DNA from: an uncultured Lachnospiraceae bacterium
Lineage (GTDB): Bacteria; Bacillota; Clostridia; Lachnospirales; Lachnospiraceae
NCBI GenBank assembly: GCA_934371475.1
Contig: CAKRNX010000006.1
Location: forward strand, 1 to 37,869
Length of the DNA: 37,869 nucleotides
Direction: 5' to 3'
Shown here piece after piece: positions 1-7,517 of this stretch. The position numbers and the translations under genes were made by a program. Each line of letters begins with the position of its first letter. Within the stretch, counting starts at the first letter, position 1. The notes beneath the pieces are model-generated. The model saw only the letters and a program-made list of their open reading frames with translations, was not told where the DNA came from and did not search any database.

Positions 1-25
1 CATTTGGGGAACCGGCACACTGCGG

Positions 26-946
26 TCAGTTCGGCGCCTGCCCAATTCTGTCTTTCGCATGGAGATCATAGTAAAATATATACTGCTGCATCACGCCCTC
101 GATCCCCTGATAGCGCTCCCGCGGAAATCCGTCGCTATACTGGCGGTCCAGCACCTGCCTGATATGGGTATCTACAGGAAATGCCTGCAGCTGATGCAAG
201 GCAAACAGGCAGATGCAGTCCGCCACTTTTTCTCCCACGCCGTACAGTGTCAGCAGTTTTTCTTTTGCTTCTCCGTACTCCATCTGCTTCACCGTATCCA
301 AGTCAAATGTTCCATCTGCAACCATCCTGGCTGTCCGCAGCACATATTTTGCTCTGTATCCCAGGTTGCACTCCCGCAGTGCCTCTTCCGTGGTCGATGC
401 GAGAGCCTGCGGTGTAGGAAATGCCCTAATCCCCGATACTGCCTCATTTCCATCGCTTTTCATTTCCGGCATCAGAGCATCCATCTCCGTTCCGTATTTG
501 CTGCAGATATTTTCAATACATCTGCGGATCCTGACAATATTGTTCTGCTGTGAAATCAGAAATGAAATGATCATCTCCCACAGATCCTGATGCAGAATCC
601 GTATTCCTCGTCCGTATTCTGCCGCAGCCGTCAGATATTGATCCTCTGTGTCAATCCCGGAAATATATATGCCGTAATCTCTGTCCAGGTCAAAATACTT
701 TTTCCAAAAAGAATCAAATGCATCCTGCGTACAGGAAAACATAACTCGATCCTGCCTTTGTGCCACTTCCAGGTATCTGTTCCCTGCAATTACCTGATAT
801 CTGTTTTCATGATAGTTATCCTTATTGTCGTTTTGATTGTATCCGTTTTTCTCACATTTGCTTTCATCGATTTTCTTCATTCGAAAACACTGCCCCGAAT
901 CACAGATCTGCGCAATATCGAACTCATGTACTTTTATCTCCATCAT
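26..946 (-). CDS. 8-oxoguanine DNA glycosylase (Ogg1/HhH-GPD family)
   Basis: This 306-aa protein is a base-excision-repair glycosylase/lyase expected to remove oxidised guanine from DNA. The helix-hairpin-helix GPD signature is clear near residues 231-262: LLTLYGVGEKVADC supplies the catalytic lysine (about K240), and PVDTHIRQVL supplies the catalytic aspartate (about D259). The N-terminal part has the GQCFRM segment typical of the Ogg N-domain, and SFLISQQNNI matches the family's HhH entry. Residues 27-49, rich in N, K, E and D, look like a low-complexity insertion in the N-domain. A good promoter lies upstream (1043-1071). Downstream context is cut by the window edge. AlkA-type glycosylase is the alternative, but the N-domain favours Ogg. 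Confidence 0.9.
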   Translation of the reverse strand: MMEIKVHEFDIAQICDSGQCFRMKKIDESKCEKNGYNQNDNKDNYHENRYQVIAGNRYLEVAQRQDRVMFSCTQDAFDSFWKKYFDLDRDYGIYISGIDTEDQYLTAAAEYGRGIRILHQDLWEMIISFLISQQNNIVRIRRCIENICSKYGTEMDALMPEMKSDGNEAVSGIRAFPTPQALASTTEEALRECNLGYRAKYVLRTARMVADGTFDLDTVKQMEYGEAKEKLLTLYGVGEKVADCICLFALHQLQAFPVDTHIRQVLDRQYSDGFPRERYQGIEGVMQQYIFYYDLHAKDRIGQAPN

Positions 947-1042
947 TTCTATTTCTCACACCTTTTCTCCAGGCATACCGTTGTTATCCTGTTCGGTTGC
1001 TTTTTTGTTTGCCCATTATTTCTTCTTTTTCCGATTTTTTTC

Positions 1043-1071
1043 ATTATACGCTGTATGACCAATCTATGCAA
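1043..1071 (-). promoter_or_regulatory. Promoter of the DNA glycosylase gene
   Basis: Read on the minus strand, a -35 box TTGCAT (1071-1066) and a -10 box TATAAT (1048-1043) are separated by 17 bp, about 100 bp upstream of the start codon. Confidence 0.65.
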
Positions 1072-1184
1072 ATATTCCGCAAAATACAAATTTTTCTATT
1101 TTCGTCTTTTTCCCCTGTAAATTTCAAAACTTTTAAGGGTAAACTGTCATTTTCCCAAAATTTCTGTACTTTACAGCTGGATTA

Positions 1185-1193
1185 TGGTAAAAT
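1185..1193 (+). promoter_or_regulatory. Extended -10 promoter of the AGCS symporter gene
   Basis: TGG followed by TAAAAT (1188-1193) forms an extended -10 element. The hexamer 17 bp upstream is GTACTT, a poor -35, so recognition would rest mainly on the TGn extension. The start codon is 46 bp downstream. Confidence 0.45.
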
Positions 1194-1239
1194 GAACACA
1201 TTATCATGCCGCAAAGGCAAAACAGAAAGGTTAACTGAT

Positions 1240-2643
1240 ATGTTGAAAACAATCGAAACAATCAACTCTGCCGTGAACAATTTTATCTGGGGTGTTCCGG
1301 CCATGATCTGCATTATCGGTGTGGGACTGTTTCTCAGCTTCCGGACCAATTTCATTCAGATCCGCAAATTTCCCTATGCAATCAAGACAACTCTGGGACG
1401 CATGTTCCGCAAACGTGAAGCCTCCGATGGCGCCATGACGCCATTCCAGGCTGTCTGTACCGCACTCGCGGCGACGGTCGGCACCGGTAATATCGCCGGA
1501 GTGGCCGGCGCAATCGCCATCGGAGGACCGGGAGCCGTCTTCTGGATGTGGATTTCCGCCTTACTGGGTATGTGTACCAAGTTTTCCGAAGTGACGCTGG
1601 CTGTTCATTTCCGTGAGAAAAATGCCAAGGGCGATTATGTGGGCGGCCCTATGTATTATATCAAAAACGGACTTGGCAAACAGTGGCAGTGGCTGGCCAT
1701 CCTCTTTTCTTTGTTCGGCGTTCTGGCCGTATTCGGTACCGGAAATGCCACACAGGCCAACACAATCACAACGGCGATTAACTCCGCATTGCTTAATTAC
1801 AATGTTCTGACACAGGAGTCCCTCCCGACATTCAACCTGATCCTGGGCATTGTCATTGCTCTGCTTGTGGGGCTGGTGCTTCTGGGCGGCATCAAACGTA
1901 TCGGTCATGTCAGCGAGCGCCTGGTTCCGTTCATGGCACTGCTGTATATCATTCTGACCCTCGGTGTTGTAATCATCCACATCGACCGTCTGCCGGACGT
2001 CTTCGCTTCTATTATCAGCGGAGCATTCAATCCGACAGCAGTGACCGGAGGCATTGTAGGAAGCTTCTTTACCAGCATGAAAAAAGGCGTATCCCGCGGT
2101 ATCTTTTCCAATGAGGCCGGACTCGGAACCGGTTCCATCGCACATGCCTGCGCCGATACACAGAAACCGGTAAAACAGGGATTTTTCGGTATCTTTGAAG
2201 TATTTGCCGATACTATTGTTATCTGTACTCTGACGGCACTGGTAATCCTCTGCAGTGGCGTCGCCGTTCCCTACGGTGAGGCAGCCGGAGCTGAATTAAC
2301 CATACACGGATTTACCTCCACCTATGGCAACTGGATATCTATTTTTACCGCGCTGGCGATGTGCTGCTTTGCCTTCTCCACCATCATCAGCTGGGGACTG
2401 TATGGAGCACGCTGCATTGAGTTTTTGTTCTCCGCCCGTGTGATCAAACCTTTCATGGTACTCTACTCTCTGGTTGCCATCCTGGGCACCACCGTTGACC
2501 TGGGTCTGCTCTGGAGCATCGCAGAGACCTTTAACGGACTGATGTCTATCCCGAACCTGATTGCTCTTTTCCTGCTGTCAGGAACCGTTGTCAAACTGGT
2601 GAAGGAATACTGGGCTACTGAAAAAAGCACTGTGAAAAATTAA
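1240..2643 (+). CDS. Sodium:alanine/glycine symporter, AGCS family
   Basis: A 467-aa polytopic membrane protein that should import alanine or glycine with sodium. The AGCS signature is plain: GTGNIAGVAGAIAIGGPGA, then FWMWISALLGMCTKFSEV, GGPMYYI, GNATQANT, and SNEAGLGTGSIAHA in the second half. Around ten hydrophobic segments are visible. The frame stays open much further upstream, but the ATG at 1240 is preceded by AGAAAGG at 1224-1230, and the protein from there has the family's usual length, starting just before the first membrane helix. It is the only plus-strand gene supported in the window. A hairpin terminator follows at 2666-2715. Confidence 0.93.
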   Translation: MLKTIETINSAVNNFIWGVPAMICIIGVGLFLSFRTNFIQIRKFPYAIKTTLGRMFRKREASDGAMTPFQAVCTALAATVGTGNIAGVAGAIAIGGPGAVFWMWISALLGMCTKFSEVTLAVHFREKNAKGDYVGGPMYYIKNGLGKQWQWLAILFSLFGVLAVFGTGNATQANTITTAINSALLNYNVLTQESLPTFNLILGIVIALLVGLVLLGGIKRIGHVSERLVPFMALLYIILTLGVVIIHIDRLPDVFASIISGAFNPTAVTGGIVGSFFTSMKKGVSRGIFSNEAGLGTGSIAHACADTQKPVKQGFFGIFEVFADTIVICTLTALVILCSGVAVPYGEAAGAELTIHGFTSTYGNWISIFTALAMCCFAFSTIISWGLYGARCIEFLFSARVIKPFMVLYSLVAILGTTVDLGLLWSIAETFNGLMSIPNLIALFLLSGTVVKLVKEYWATEKSTVKN

Positions 2644-2665
2644 TATGGTTCACATCGCAGAATAT

Positions 2666-2715
2666 AAAAAATCCCGTCAGACAAGATCTCATTGATCCTG
2701 CCCGGCGGGATTTTT
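2666..2715 (+). terminator. Terminator after the symporter gene
   Basis: AAAAATCCCG (2667-2676) pairs with CGGGATTTTT (2706-2715) across a 29-nt loop. The T-run closing the 3' arm is on the plus strand, 22 nt after the symporter stop codon. Confidence 0.7.
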
Positions 2716-2795
2716 ACTAATCACGATCTGGGTGTAAAAATACCCAAATTCCATATTACATGGATTGTCACATGCTTCGTTTCAGACCACACAAA

Positions 2796-2835
2796 TCCCC
2801 CGCTCCTCACTGCTCTGCATAATAGAAGCGGGGGA
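2796..2835. repeat. GC-rich hairpin, TCCCCCGCT / AGCGGGGGA
   Basis: This perfect 9-bp stem has arms at 2796-2804 and 2827-2835. It has no real T-run on either side. It sits between convergent transcription units, so it may be a backup terminator. Confidence 0.5.
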
Positions 2836-2856
2836 CTATTTCAGTCCTATCTACAT

Positions 2857-2892
2857 TGTATGCTGATATACTAAAATTCATATCAGCATACA
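2857..2892. repeat. 13-bp perfect inverted repeat
   Basis: TGTATGCTGATAT (2857-2869) pairs exactly with 2880-2892 across a 10-nt AT-rich loop. There is no T-run, so it is either a convergent-end RNA structure or a protein-binding palindrome. It is the third hairpin in this 371-bp gap, which otherwise shows nothing. Confidence 0.55.
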
Positions 2893-3014
2893 TCTGACAA
2901 AATCCTCTGTTCCCTCTGAATAAAAGGTATCTGCCATTTATTATCCGATACAAAATTTTTTAATCAGGAATTTCTGGCATCTCATCAATCTCCTGTCAGC
3001 CATAGACCTATTCA

Positions 3015-3263
3015 TCAAATGCCTTCTGCAACAAGAATCCAATATGTCTCCCAACGGCCGGTTGTATAGTTATAAAGTCTTTTGTATAACTTGTTATCTT
3101 CTACTTTATAGACCCATTTTCGAATATAATCTCTGGGCTGAATCTCGTCACTTACTGTTACCTCTGTCTCATGATTCACCTCTTCTGCCTGCCCACAAAC
3201 CGGTAAACTCAGGCATATCGTCATTGCCATAATCCCTAACATGGTTCTTACTTTATTCTTCAT
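3015..3263 (-). CDS. Small exported peptide encoded with BlaI/M56
   Basis: An 82-aa protein with a clear signal peptide: a basic start (MKNKVR), a hydrophobic stretch at residues 8-21, and a probable cleavage after CGQA. The mature part is about 55 residues, acidic at first and then rich in Tyr, Trp, Lys and Arg, with KLYKRLYNYTTGRWET near the C-terminus. Its ATG overlaps the stop of the M56 gene (ATGA), so it is the translationally coupled last gene of the blaI-M56 operon. I do not recognise a family. The context suggests a secreted or surface effector, or a ligand, of the M56 sensor. LPVC resembles a lipobox poorly, because valine is at -1. Confidence 0.75.
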   Translation of the reverse strand: MKNKVRTMLGIMAMTICLSLPVCGQAEEVNHETEVTVSDEIQPRDYIRKWVYKVEDNKLYKRLYNYTTGRWETYWILVAEGI

Positions 3264-4426
3264 TTTTTCTCCTTTTCTTCAATAATGGGCAGGTCTTTCA
3301 GATCATCTGGAATGCTGGAAATTTCCATAATAAAAATACCATTCATATATAACTGATAGACGTCCCCATCTTTTACCAAGTATGTATCATCTGTTTCCTC
3401 ATAATACATATCTGCCTGCTCTTCGTAATCCTCACTCGTCCAGTACGCTTCCGGCACAACCACCAGCGTTGCCGCCAGCAGCAGAAACACAACTGCTATA
3501 TTCACAACTCTGACCGCCAGATATTTCCCTTTATGTTTCGTCTCTGGCTCCGGTTTTAATAACGCGCGTACTCTCACTTCTGTACTGCTCTCACCGGACT
3601 GCACAAACTCCAGCGTTTTCGGTACAGTCACTCTCTTTTCACTGCGGCATCTGGCAACTTTCAGCAGGCAGTCAGCATATTTCAACTGCTGCATTTCATT
3701 CAACGTCCGGATCACTTCCTGATCATTGGACAGTTCAAACAAAAGTGTCAGCTTGCCTCTGATCAGATAAGCCAGCGGATTAAACCACTGTACACATACC
3801 ACAAGATCCAGAAACAATTTCAGCCACAGATCTCCGTTCTTACAGTGTTTCACTTCATGTCTGCATATGTAATACAGATCATCTTCCTCAAATTTCTTTT
3901 CTGCATCTTTCTCAAAAAGATATTCGGGCAAAATCAAGATGGGCTTTCTGACCCCAAATACGCCGGGCGAAATATCTCCAGGCACAATACACACCTGCAG
4001 GAAATTCGCATCGCACTGTTCCAGAGCTGCTTTCAATCCTGGATAACATTCTCTGTCTATGACCAGAAAAGGCCGCAGATACATTCTGTAACGCAGCTGT
4101 CTTACAGCGAATTTAACAAATGATACAATCATCCCGACAATCCAGATCAAGAATAAAACTGTTACCACATCCAGTTCTGTATTTCCCACATAGCTGTACA
4201 GCAGTCTGTTAATCGGAGGCAAAATCCTATAAGAAGCCACCGTTATACTAAACGGAAATACAAAAGGCAGCAACATTCTGATCAAAATCAGTCCAATTCC
4301 TGCAAAAACTATTTTAACCCCAGAATAAAACACTTTCTGTTTCGTTCTTAATATGACAGATATGTACACTGCCAGTAGCAGAGTTGTGAAAATACACATC
4401 AAAAATGTTCCCGGAGAAATCCTCAT
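3260..4426 (-). CDS. M56 (BlaR1/MecR1-like) membrane metallopeptidase sensor
   Basis: This 388-aa membrane zinc peptidase should sense an envelope signal and trigger inactivation of the partner BlaI repressor. The zinc motif HEVKH is at about 190-194, on the cytoplasmic side between membrane segments near 85-107 and 202-222. ELSNDQE at about 231-237 fits the position of the third zinc-ligand region. Other helices are near 5-25, 35-58 and 306-328. The extracellular C-terminal part is only about 60 residues, acidic and Tyr-rich, so there is no penicillin-binding sensor domain and the signal is unlikely to be a beta-lactam bound as in BlaR1. The start codon is 1 nt after the blaI stop. Confidence 0.88.
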   Translation of the reverse strand: MRISPGTFLMCIFTTLLLAVYISVILRTKQKVFYSGVKIVFAGIGLILIRMLLPFVFPFSITVASYRILPPINRLLYSYVGNTELDVVTVLFLIWIVGMIVSFVKFAVRQLRYRMYLRPFLVIDRECYPGLKAALEQCDANFLQVCIVPGDISPGVFGVRKPILILPEYLFEKDAEKKFEEDDLYYICRHEVKHCKNGDLWLKLFLDLVVCVQWFNPLAYLIRGKLTLLFELSNDQEVIRTLNEMQQLKYADCLLKVARCRSEKRVTVPKTLEFVQSGESSTEVRVRALLKPEPETKHKGKYLAVRVVNIAVVFLLLAATLVVVPEAYWTSEDYEEQADMYYEETDDTYLVKDGDVYQLYMNGIFIMEISSIPDDLKDLPIIEEKEKK

Positions 4427-4427
4427 C

Positions 4428-4814
4428 TCATTCCCCTTTCTTTAGTTCTTTTTTCCTTTTCTGTATCATCTCCTCCAATTCATCCAGCACACCCCGATCT
4501 GTCTCCTCATTGATAAAGTTAGCGAAAACAAGCGAAGGACCGGAAAGCTCCGATAACTGTCTGCAGGACATTTCCAGATATTCATCACGGCTTACTACCG
4601 GAACATATCTTCTGGAAAGCACCGTTCCACTGTAGACAATATCTCCCACTTCGATATACTTCTTTGCAACCAGGCTCCTCAGTGCAGCCTGTACGGTATT
4701 AATCTGCAGATCGCTGTTTGATTTTACAATCGCCGATGCCGTTTTTCCCTCACTGGCATCCCATAATATCTCCATTACCTGCAGCTGCCGCGGGCTAAGT
4801 GTCTTTCTGTTCAT
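4428..4814 (-). CDS. BlaI/MecI/CopY-family transcriptional repressor
   Basis: A 128-aa winged-helix repressor. LSPRQLQVMEILW is the typical BlaI opening, followed by the recognition region (INTVQAALRSLVAKKYIEV) and a helical C-terminal dimerisation tail rich in Glu and Lys. The open frame can start at a TTG at 4829. I chose the ATG at 4814 because AGGAGG lies at 4822-4827 with proper spacing. The gene heads an operon with the M56 peptidase and the exported peptide. Its own promoter carries an overlapping dyad, consistent with autoregulation. Confidence 0.92.
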   Translation of the reverse strand: MNRKTLSPRQLQVMEILWDASEGKTASAIVKSNSDLQINTVQAALRSLVAKKYIEVGDIVYSGTVLSRRYVPVVSRDEYLEMSCRQLSELSGPSLVFANFINEETDRGVLDELEEMIQKRKKELKKGE

Positions 4815-4838
4815 CAGAAACCTCCTCAACTTATATAA

Positions 4839-4878
4839 AAAATATCATCTCTGCACTGTTTTGTCAATGTTGTACAGT
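4839..4878 (-). promoter_or_regulatory. blaI promoter with overlapping dyad operator
   Basis: On the minus strand, -35 TTGACA (4867-4862) and -10 TATTTT (4844-4839) are 17 bp apart. The -35 lies inside an inverted repeat, ACTGT (4855-4859) and ACAGT (4874-4878), with TGTACA at 4871-4876. BlaI/CopY operators are short TACA/TGTA-type dyads, so autorepression here is a reasonable inference. Confidence 0.55.
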
Positions 4879-5291
4879 AATATGTTTATATTATCGTTTT
4901 ATTATATATATAATTTATCATTATTTTGTTTTTTCAACAAACCTGTGCGAGTCTGTATATGCAAAACAGATATTTTATTTCTTGATTTTTAGTAATATTG
5001 CATATGTATACTATGACATTATTTTTGCATAAAAATACTTTGCTTTTCATAATTTTTCATAACCGGCATACATTCCTTCTCCTGACCGACATAACGCCTT
5101 CTCAATCTTTTCTCCTGCCAAAACAGACATTTCACATTTTACTGCCTCAACCGTTCTTCCGTTTTATAACAGGTGATAAGTAGCAAAAACGTATCCGCAA
5201 CAGGAGTCATTCCCTGTATTTATCATATGCATTTGTTACATATCTTCTCAGTATACTTACTATATCACAGCCTAAGGTATTCTTCTACCGC
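4879..5291. other. AT-rich intergenic stretch with no supported gene
   Basis: This sequence lies between the blaI promoter and the terminator of the DeoR-type gene. It is AT-rich at 4879-5060. Short plus-strand frames exist but lack ribosome-binding sites and protein-like composition. I see no RNA gene. Confidence 0.5.
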
Positions 5292-5345
5292 AAAAAATCC
5301 GCAGGTGTTCGATGCAATATACACCAAACAACCCTGCGGAACTTT
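5292..5345 (-). terminator. Terminator of the DeoR-type regulator gene
   Basis: TCCGCAGG (5298-5305) pairs with CCTGCGGA (5333-5340). On the minus strand the stem is followed directly by TTTTTTG. The plus-strand side has a weaker ACTTTTAT tail. Confidence 0.75.
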
Positions 5346-5430
5346 TATCTAAAATTTCAGTCTCATAAGTTCTGATCCACTTATATTTGCACAACGATAA
5401 AGCAAAGATCTTGGAACCAATTGTGAGATT

Positions 5431-5473
5431 CAAGAGTGCCGGAGGCCAATCCGATGGGGATTAACTCCCCTGT
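5431..5473 (+). repeat. Intergenic repeat, subtype 2, partial copy (I)
   Basis: GTGCCGGAGGCC followed by GATGGGGATTAACTCCCC matches the 3' half of the copies at 15826-15931 and 23310-23460. The GGGGAT..CTCCCC hairpin is kept. It abuts the stop codon of the DeoR-type gene. Confidence 0.6.
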
Positions 5474-6274
5474 TTAGTTTTCCTCTACCACAGCCACATC
5501 TACCTTCACTCCGGCTTCCCGCAGCTGCTGCAACATCTCCTCATCGCCGTTGCTGTCGGTGACAAATGTATTCAGATCTGCGATATCTGCAAACTTAGCA
5601 AATGAAATATTGTCGATCTTGGAACTGTCTGCCAGAAGGATCCTCTTCCTCGCATTGGGAATAATCCGCTCTTTGATCACCGCCGTATCCAGCTGCGGCG
5701 TTGTGATCCCGGTTTTGAGATGGATCCCGTTCGCTCCCATGAAAAATGTATCCACATGAAGTTTTTCCAACGACTCTGTCGCTGCATTTCCAATCATATA
5801 ATGATGACCACGGCGCACTTCTCCTCCTGCCACAAAAAGAGAAACATCTGTGTTGGCATCCAGGTAACTGGCAATATTCAGATCATATGTCACAACCCGA
5901 AGTTTTTTAAACTGTCCCAGGAGTTTGGCCAGCTCATACACGGTCGTGCCGGCATCAAGAGCAATACTGTCCCCCTCATGGATGTATTTAAGTGCCTCTC
6001 TGGCGATTGCCTGCTTCTCTTTCAGAAATTTCTCAAGCTTTTCATTGCTGCTCGGCTCAAAATTGGCCTGTGTATTGGCCATCGCACCCCCGTGCGTCCG
6101 CTTCAGCAGCCCTCTCTCATGCAGCGCCTGGAGATCATTGCGCATCGTAGCCGGTGATACGGAAAACTCCGCACACAATTCTGTCACCGTCACCCTGCCG
6201 TGCTGATTAACATAAATGACGATCCGACGTTTTCTCTCCTCTGCAAAAATTCCTGTTTCATTCTGTTCAGACAT
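5474..6274 (-). CDS. DeoR/GlpR-family sugar-responsive regulator
   Basis: A 266-aa regulator. The N-terminal winged helix (about 13-70) carries the DeoR signature VTVTELCAEFSVSPATMRND and the following RTHGGA. The C-terminal half is the DeoR sensor domain, which normally binds a sugar phosphate: AREALKYIHEGDSIALDAGTT, then FVAGGEVRRGH, TFFMGANGI and LLADSSK. It has its own promoter and terminator and lies downstream of the transport operon it probably controls. AACAATA-type repeats at two promoters in the locus are candidate targets. The effector is unknown, probably the product of the FGGY kinase. Confidence 0.92.
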   Translation of the reverse strand: MSEQNETGIFAEERKRRIVIYVNQHGRVTVTELCAEFSVSPATMRNDLQALHERGLLKRTHGGAMANTQANFEPSSNEKLEKFLKEKQAIAREALKYIHEGDSIALDAGTTVYELAKLLGQFKKLRVVTYDLNIASYLDANTDVSLFVAGGEVRRGHHYMIGNAATESLEKLHVDTFFMGANGIHLKTGITTPQLDTAVIKERIIPNARKRILLADSSKIDNISFAKFADIADLNTFVTDSNGDEEMLQQLREAGVKVDVAVVEEN

Positions 6275-6309
6275 AACTCATTCCCCCCTTTCATATTTTA
6301 CTTTTTTCA

Positions 6310-6338
6310 ATCATACTCATCGCAAACTCAAAAATCAA
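6310..6338 (-). promoter_or_regulatory. Promoter of the DeoR-type gene
   Basis: On the minus strand, TTGATT (6338-6333) and TATGAT (6315-6310) are separated by 17 bp. An AAAGGGGGG ribosome-binding site follows just before the ATG at 6274. Confidence 0.65.
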
Positions 6339-6362
6339 GCAAAATCGATCATATTACATCCA

Positions 6363-6410
6363 GCCGGAGGCTTATCATTTCACAGGGCGCCATTTCCCGT
6401 GAAAAATAAT
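6363..6410 (+). repeat. Intergenic repeat, subtype 1, partial copy (D)
   Basis: GCCGGAGGCTTATC is followed by a diverged form of the ATTTCACAGG / CCTGTGAAAT hairpin. It matches the 3' end of the copies at 26627-26790 and 32230-32276. It lies between the regulator promoter and the permease terminator. Confidence 0.65.
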
Positions 6411-6450
6411 AAAAAGCTACGCCCGGCATTTCCTGACAGCGCAGCTTTTA
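6411..6450 (-). terminator. Terminator of the RbsABC-like operon
   Basis: AAAAAGCTAC (6411-6420) pairs with GCAGCTTTTA (6441-6450), with GCG/CGC extending the stem. T-runs occur on both strands, so it can act in both directions. It follows the permease stop at 6545. Confidence 0.7.
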
Positions 6451-6544
6451 TTCATGTTCTGTTTTCCATTATCTTATGCCTATCTTATGCCGCTCTTATT
6501 ACTGCTGTTTCCTGTTCTATTCGCTATTTATAAATCTATTCGAT

Positions 6545-7513
6545 TTACTTTTTTCGTCTTACATCAATATAAACAGCTGCCAGCACTACGAGTCCCATCA
6601 CGATCATCTGATAGAAGGAGGGGATCTTTAACAGGTTCATTCCTGTGGAAAGCACACCGATAATGATTGCACCGATCATAGTTCCGCCGATTTTTCCTAC
6701 GCCGCCTGCCATACTGGTTCCGCCAAGCACCGTTGCCGCAATGACGTCCATCTCAAATCCCTGTCCTACTGTCGGCTGTCCGGAATACAGACGGGATGCC
6801 GTAATGATGCCGGAGAAGGATGCCAGAAATGCAATCAGGATATAAACCAGCCAGATAATCTTCTTTGTATCGATACCCGAGAATTTCGCCGCCTCCTCGT
6901 TGCCGCCGATCGCATAGACAAAACGTCCGAATTTGCTCTTTGACAGGAGCAGGATACTCAGGATCATCAGAATTACCATCACGATAACCGGAATCGGAAC
7001 GCTGAGGAAATATCCGTTTCCGAACGATCCGAAATCATCCGGTGTACGGATCGGTTTCCCGGAAGAATAGATATAACTTGATCCTCTCGCAATATTCATC
7101 ATAGCCATCGTCACAATAAACGGAGGAATAGGAGTCCGGGAGATAATCAGTCCGTTAACCACTCCGCACAGTGTTCCCACTGCCAGTCCCACCAGCACCG
7201 CCAGCAGATAGTTCCAGCCGTTGCTGATCAGACCCGCGCACAGTGTGCCGGACAGGGCGATGACTGATCCCACAGACAGATCGATACCTCCCGTTATGAT
7301 AACGAATGTCATACCGAACGCAACGATCGCCGTTGTGGAAATGGAACGTAAAATCGTTCTGAAGTTATTGTAGGTCAGGAACTTCTGCGGAACCAGCACA
7401 GAGAGAATAATGCACAGTACCAGCAGCGCCATCAGTGTTCCCGAATTTTCCTTTACAAAGCGGACAATCGGATTTTTACTTTCCGCAAATTCATTTTTCT
7501 TTTCCCTCGCCAT
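6545..7513 (-). CDS. Sugar ABC transporter permease, RbsC family
   Basis: This 322-aa inner-membrane permease of the ribose-type (CUT2) importers has 8-10 hydrophobic segments. The family motif FGMTFVIITGGIDLSVGSVIAL is present, as are PPFIVTMAMMNIARG and the late cytoplasmic segment DVIAATVLGGTSMAGGVGKI, which contacts the ATPase. Its start lies just after the ATPase stop with GGAGGC as ribosome-binding site, so the two are co-translated. It is the last gene of the operon starting at 12943. Confidence 0.93.
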   Translation of the reverse strand: MAREKKNEFAESKNPIVRFVKENSGTLMALLVLCIILSVLVPQKFLTYNNFRTILRSISTTAIVAFGMTFVIITGGIDLSVGSVIALSGTLCAGLISNGWNYLLAVLVGLAVGTLCGVVNGLIISRTPIPPFIVTMAMMNIARGSSYIYSSGKPIRTPDDFGSFGNGYFLSVPIPVIVMVILMILSILLLSKSKFGRFVYAIGGNEEAAKFSGIDTKKIIWLVYILIAFLASFSGIITASRLYSGQPTVGQGFEMDVIAATVLGGTSMAGGVGKIGGTMIGAIIIGVLSTGMNLLKIPSFYQMIVMGLVVLAAVYIDVRRKK

Positions 7514-7517
7514 AATC

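Noticed and set aside
760..1239. A 160-residue N-terminal extension of the symporter.
   Set aside because: It overlaps the glycosylase gene and its promoter, contains no family sequence, and a proper start with a ribosome-binding site exists at 1240.
4879..5291. Short plus-strand frames of 60-77 codons.
   Set aside because: They are AT-rich, lack ribosome-binding sites and end in hairpins; nothing supports translation.
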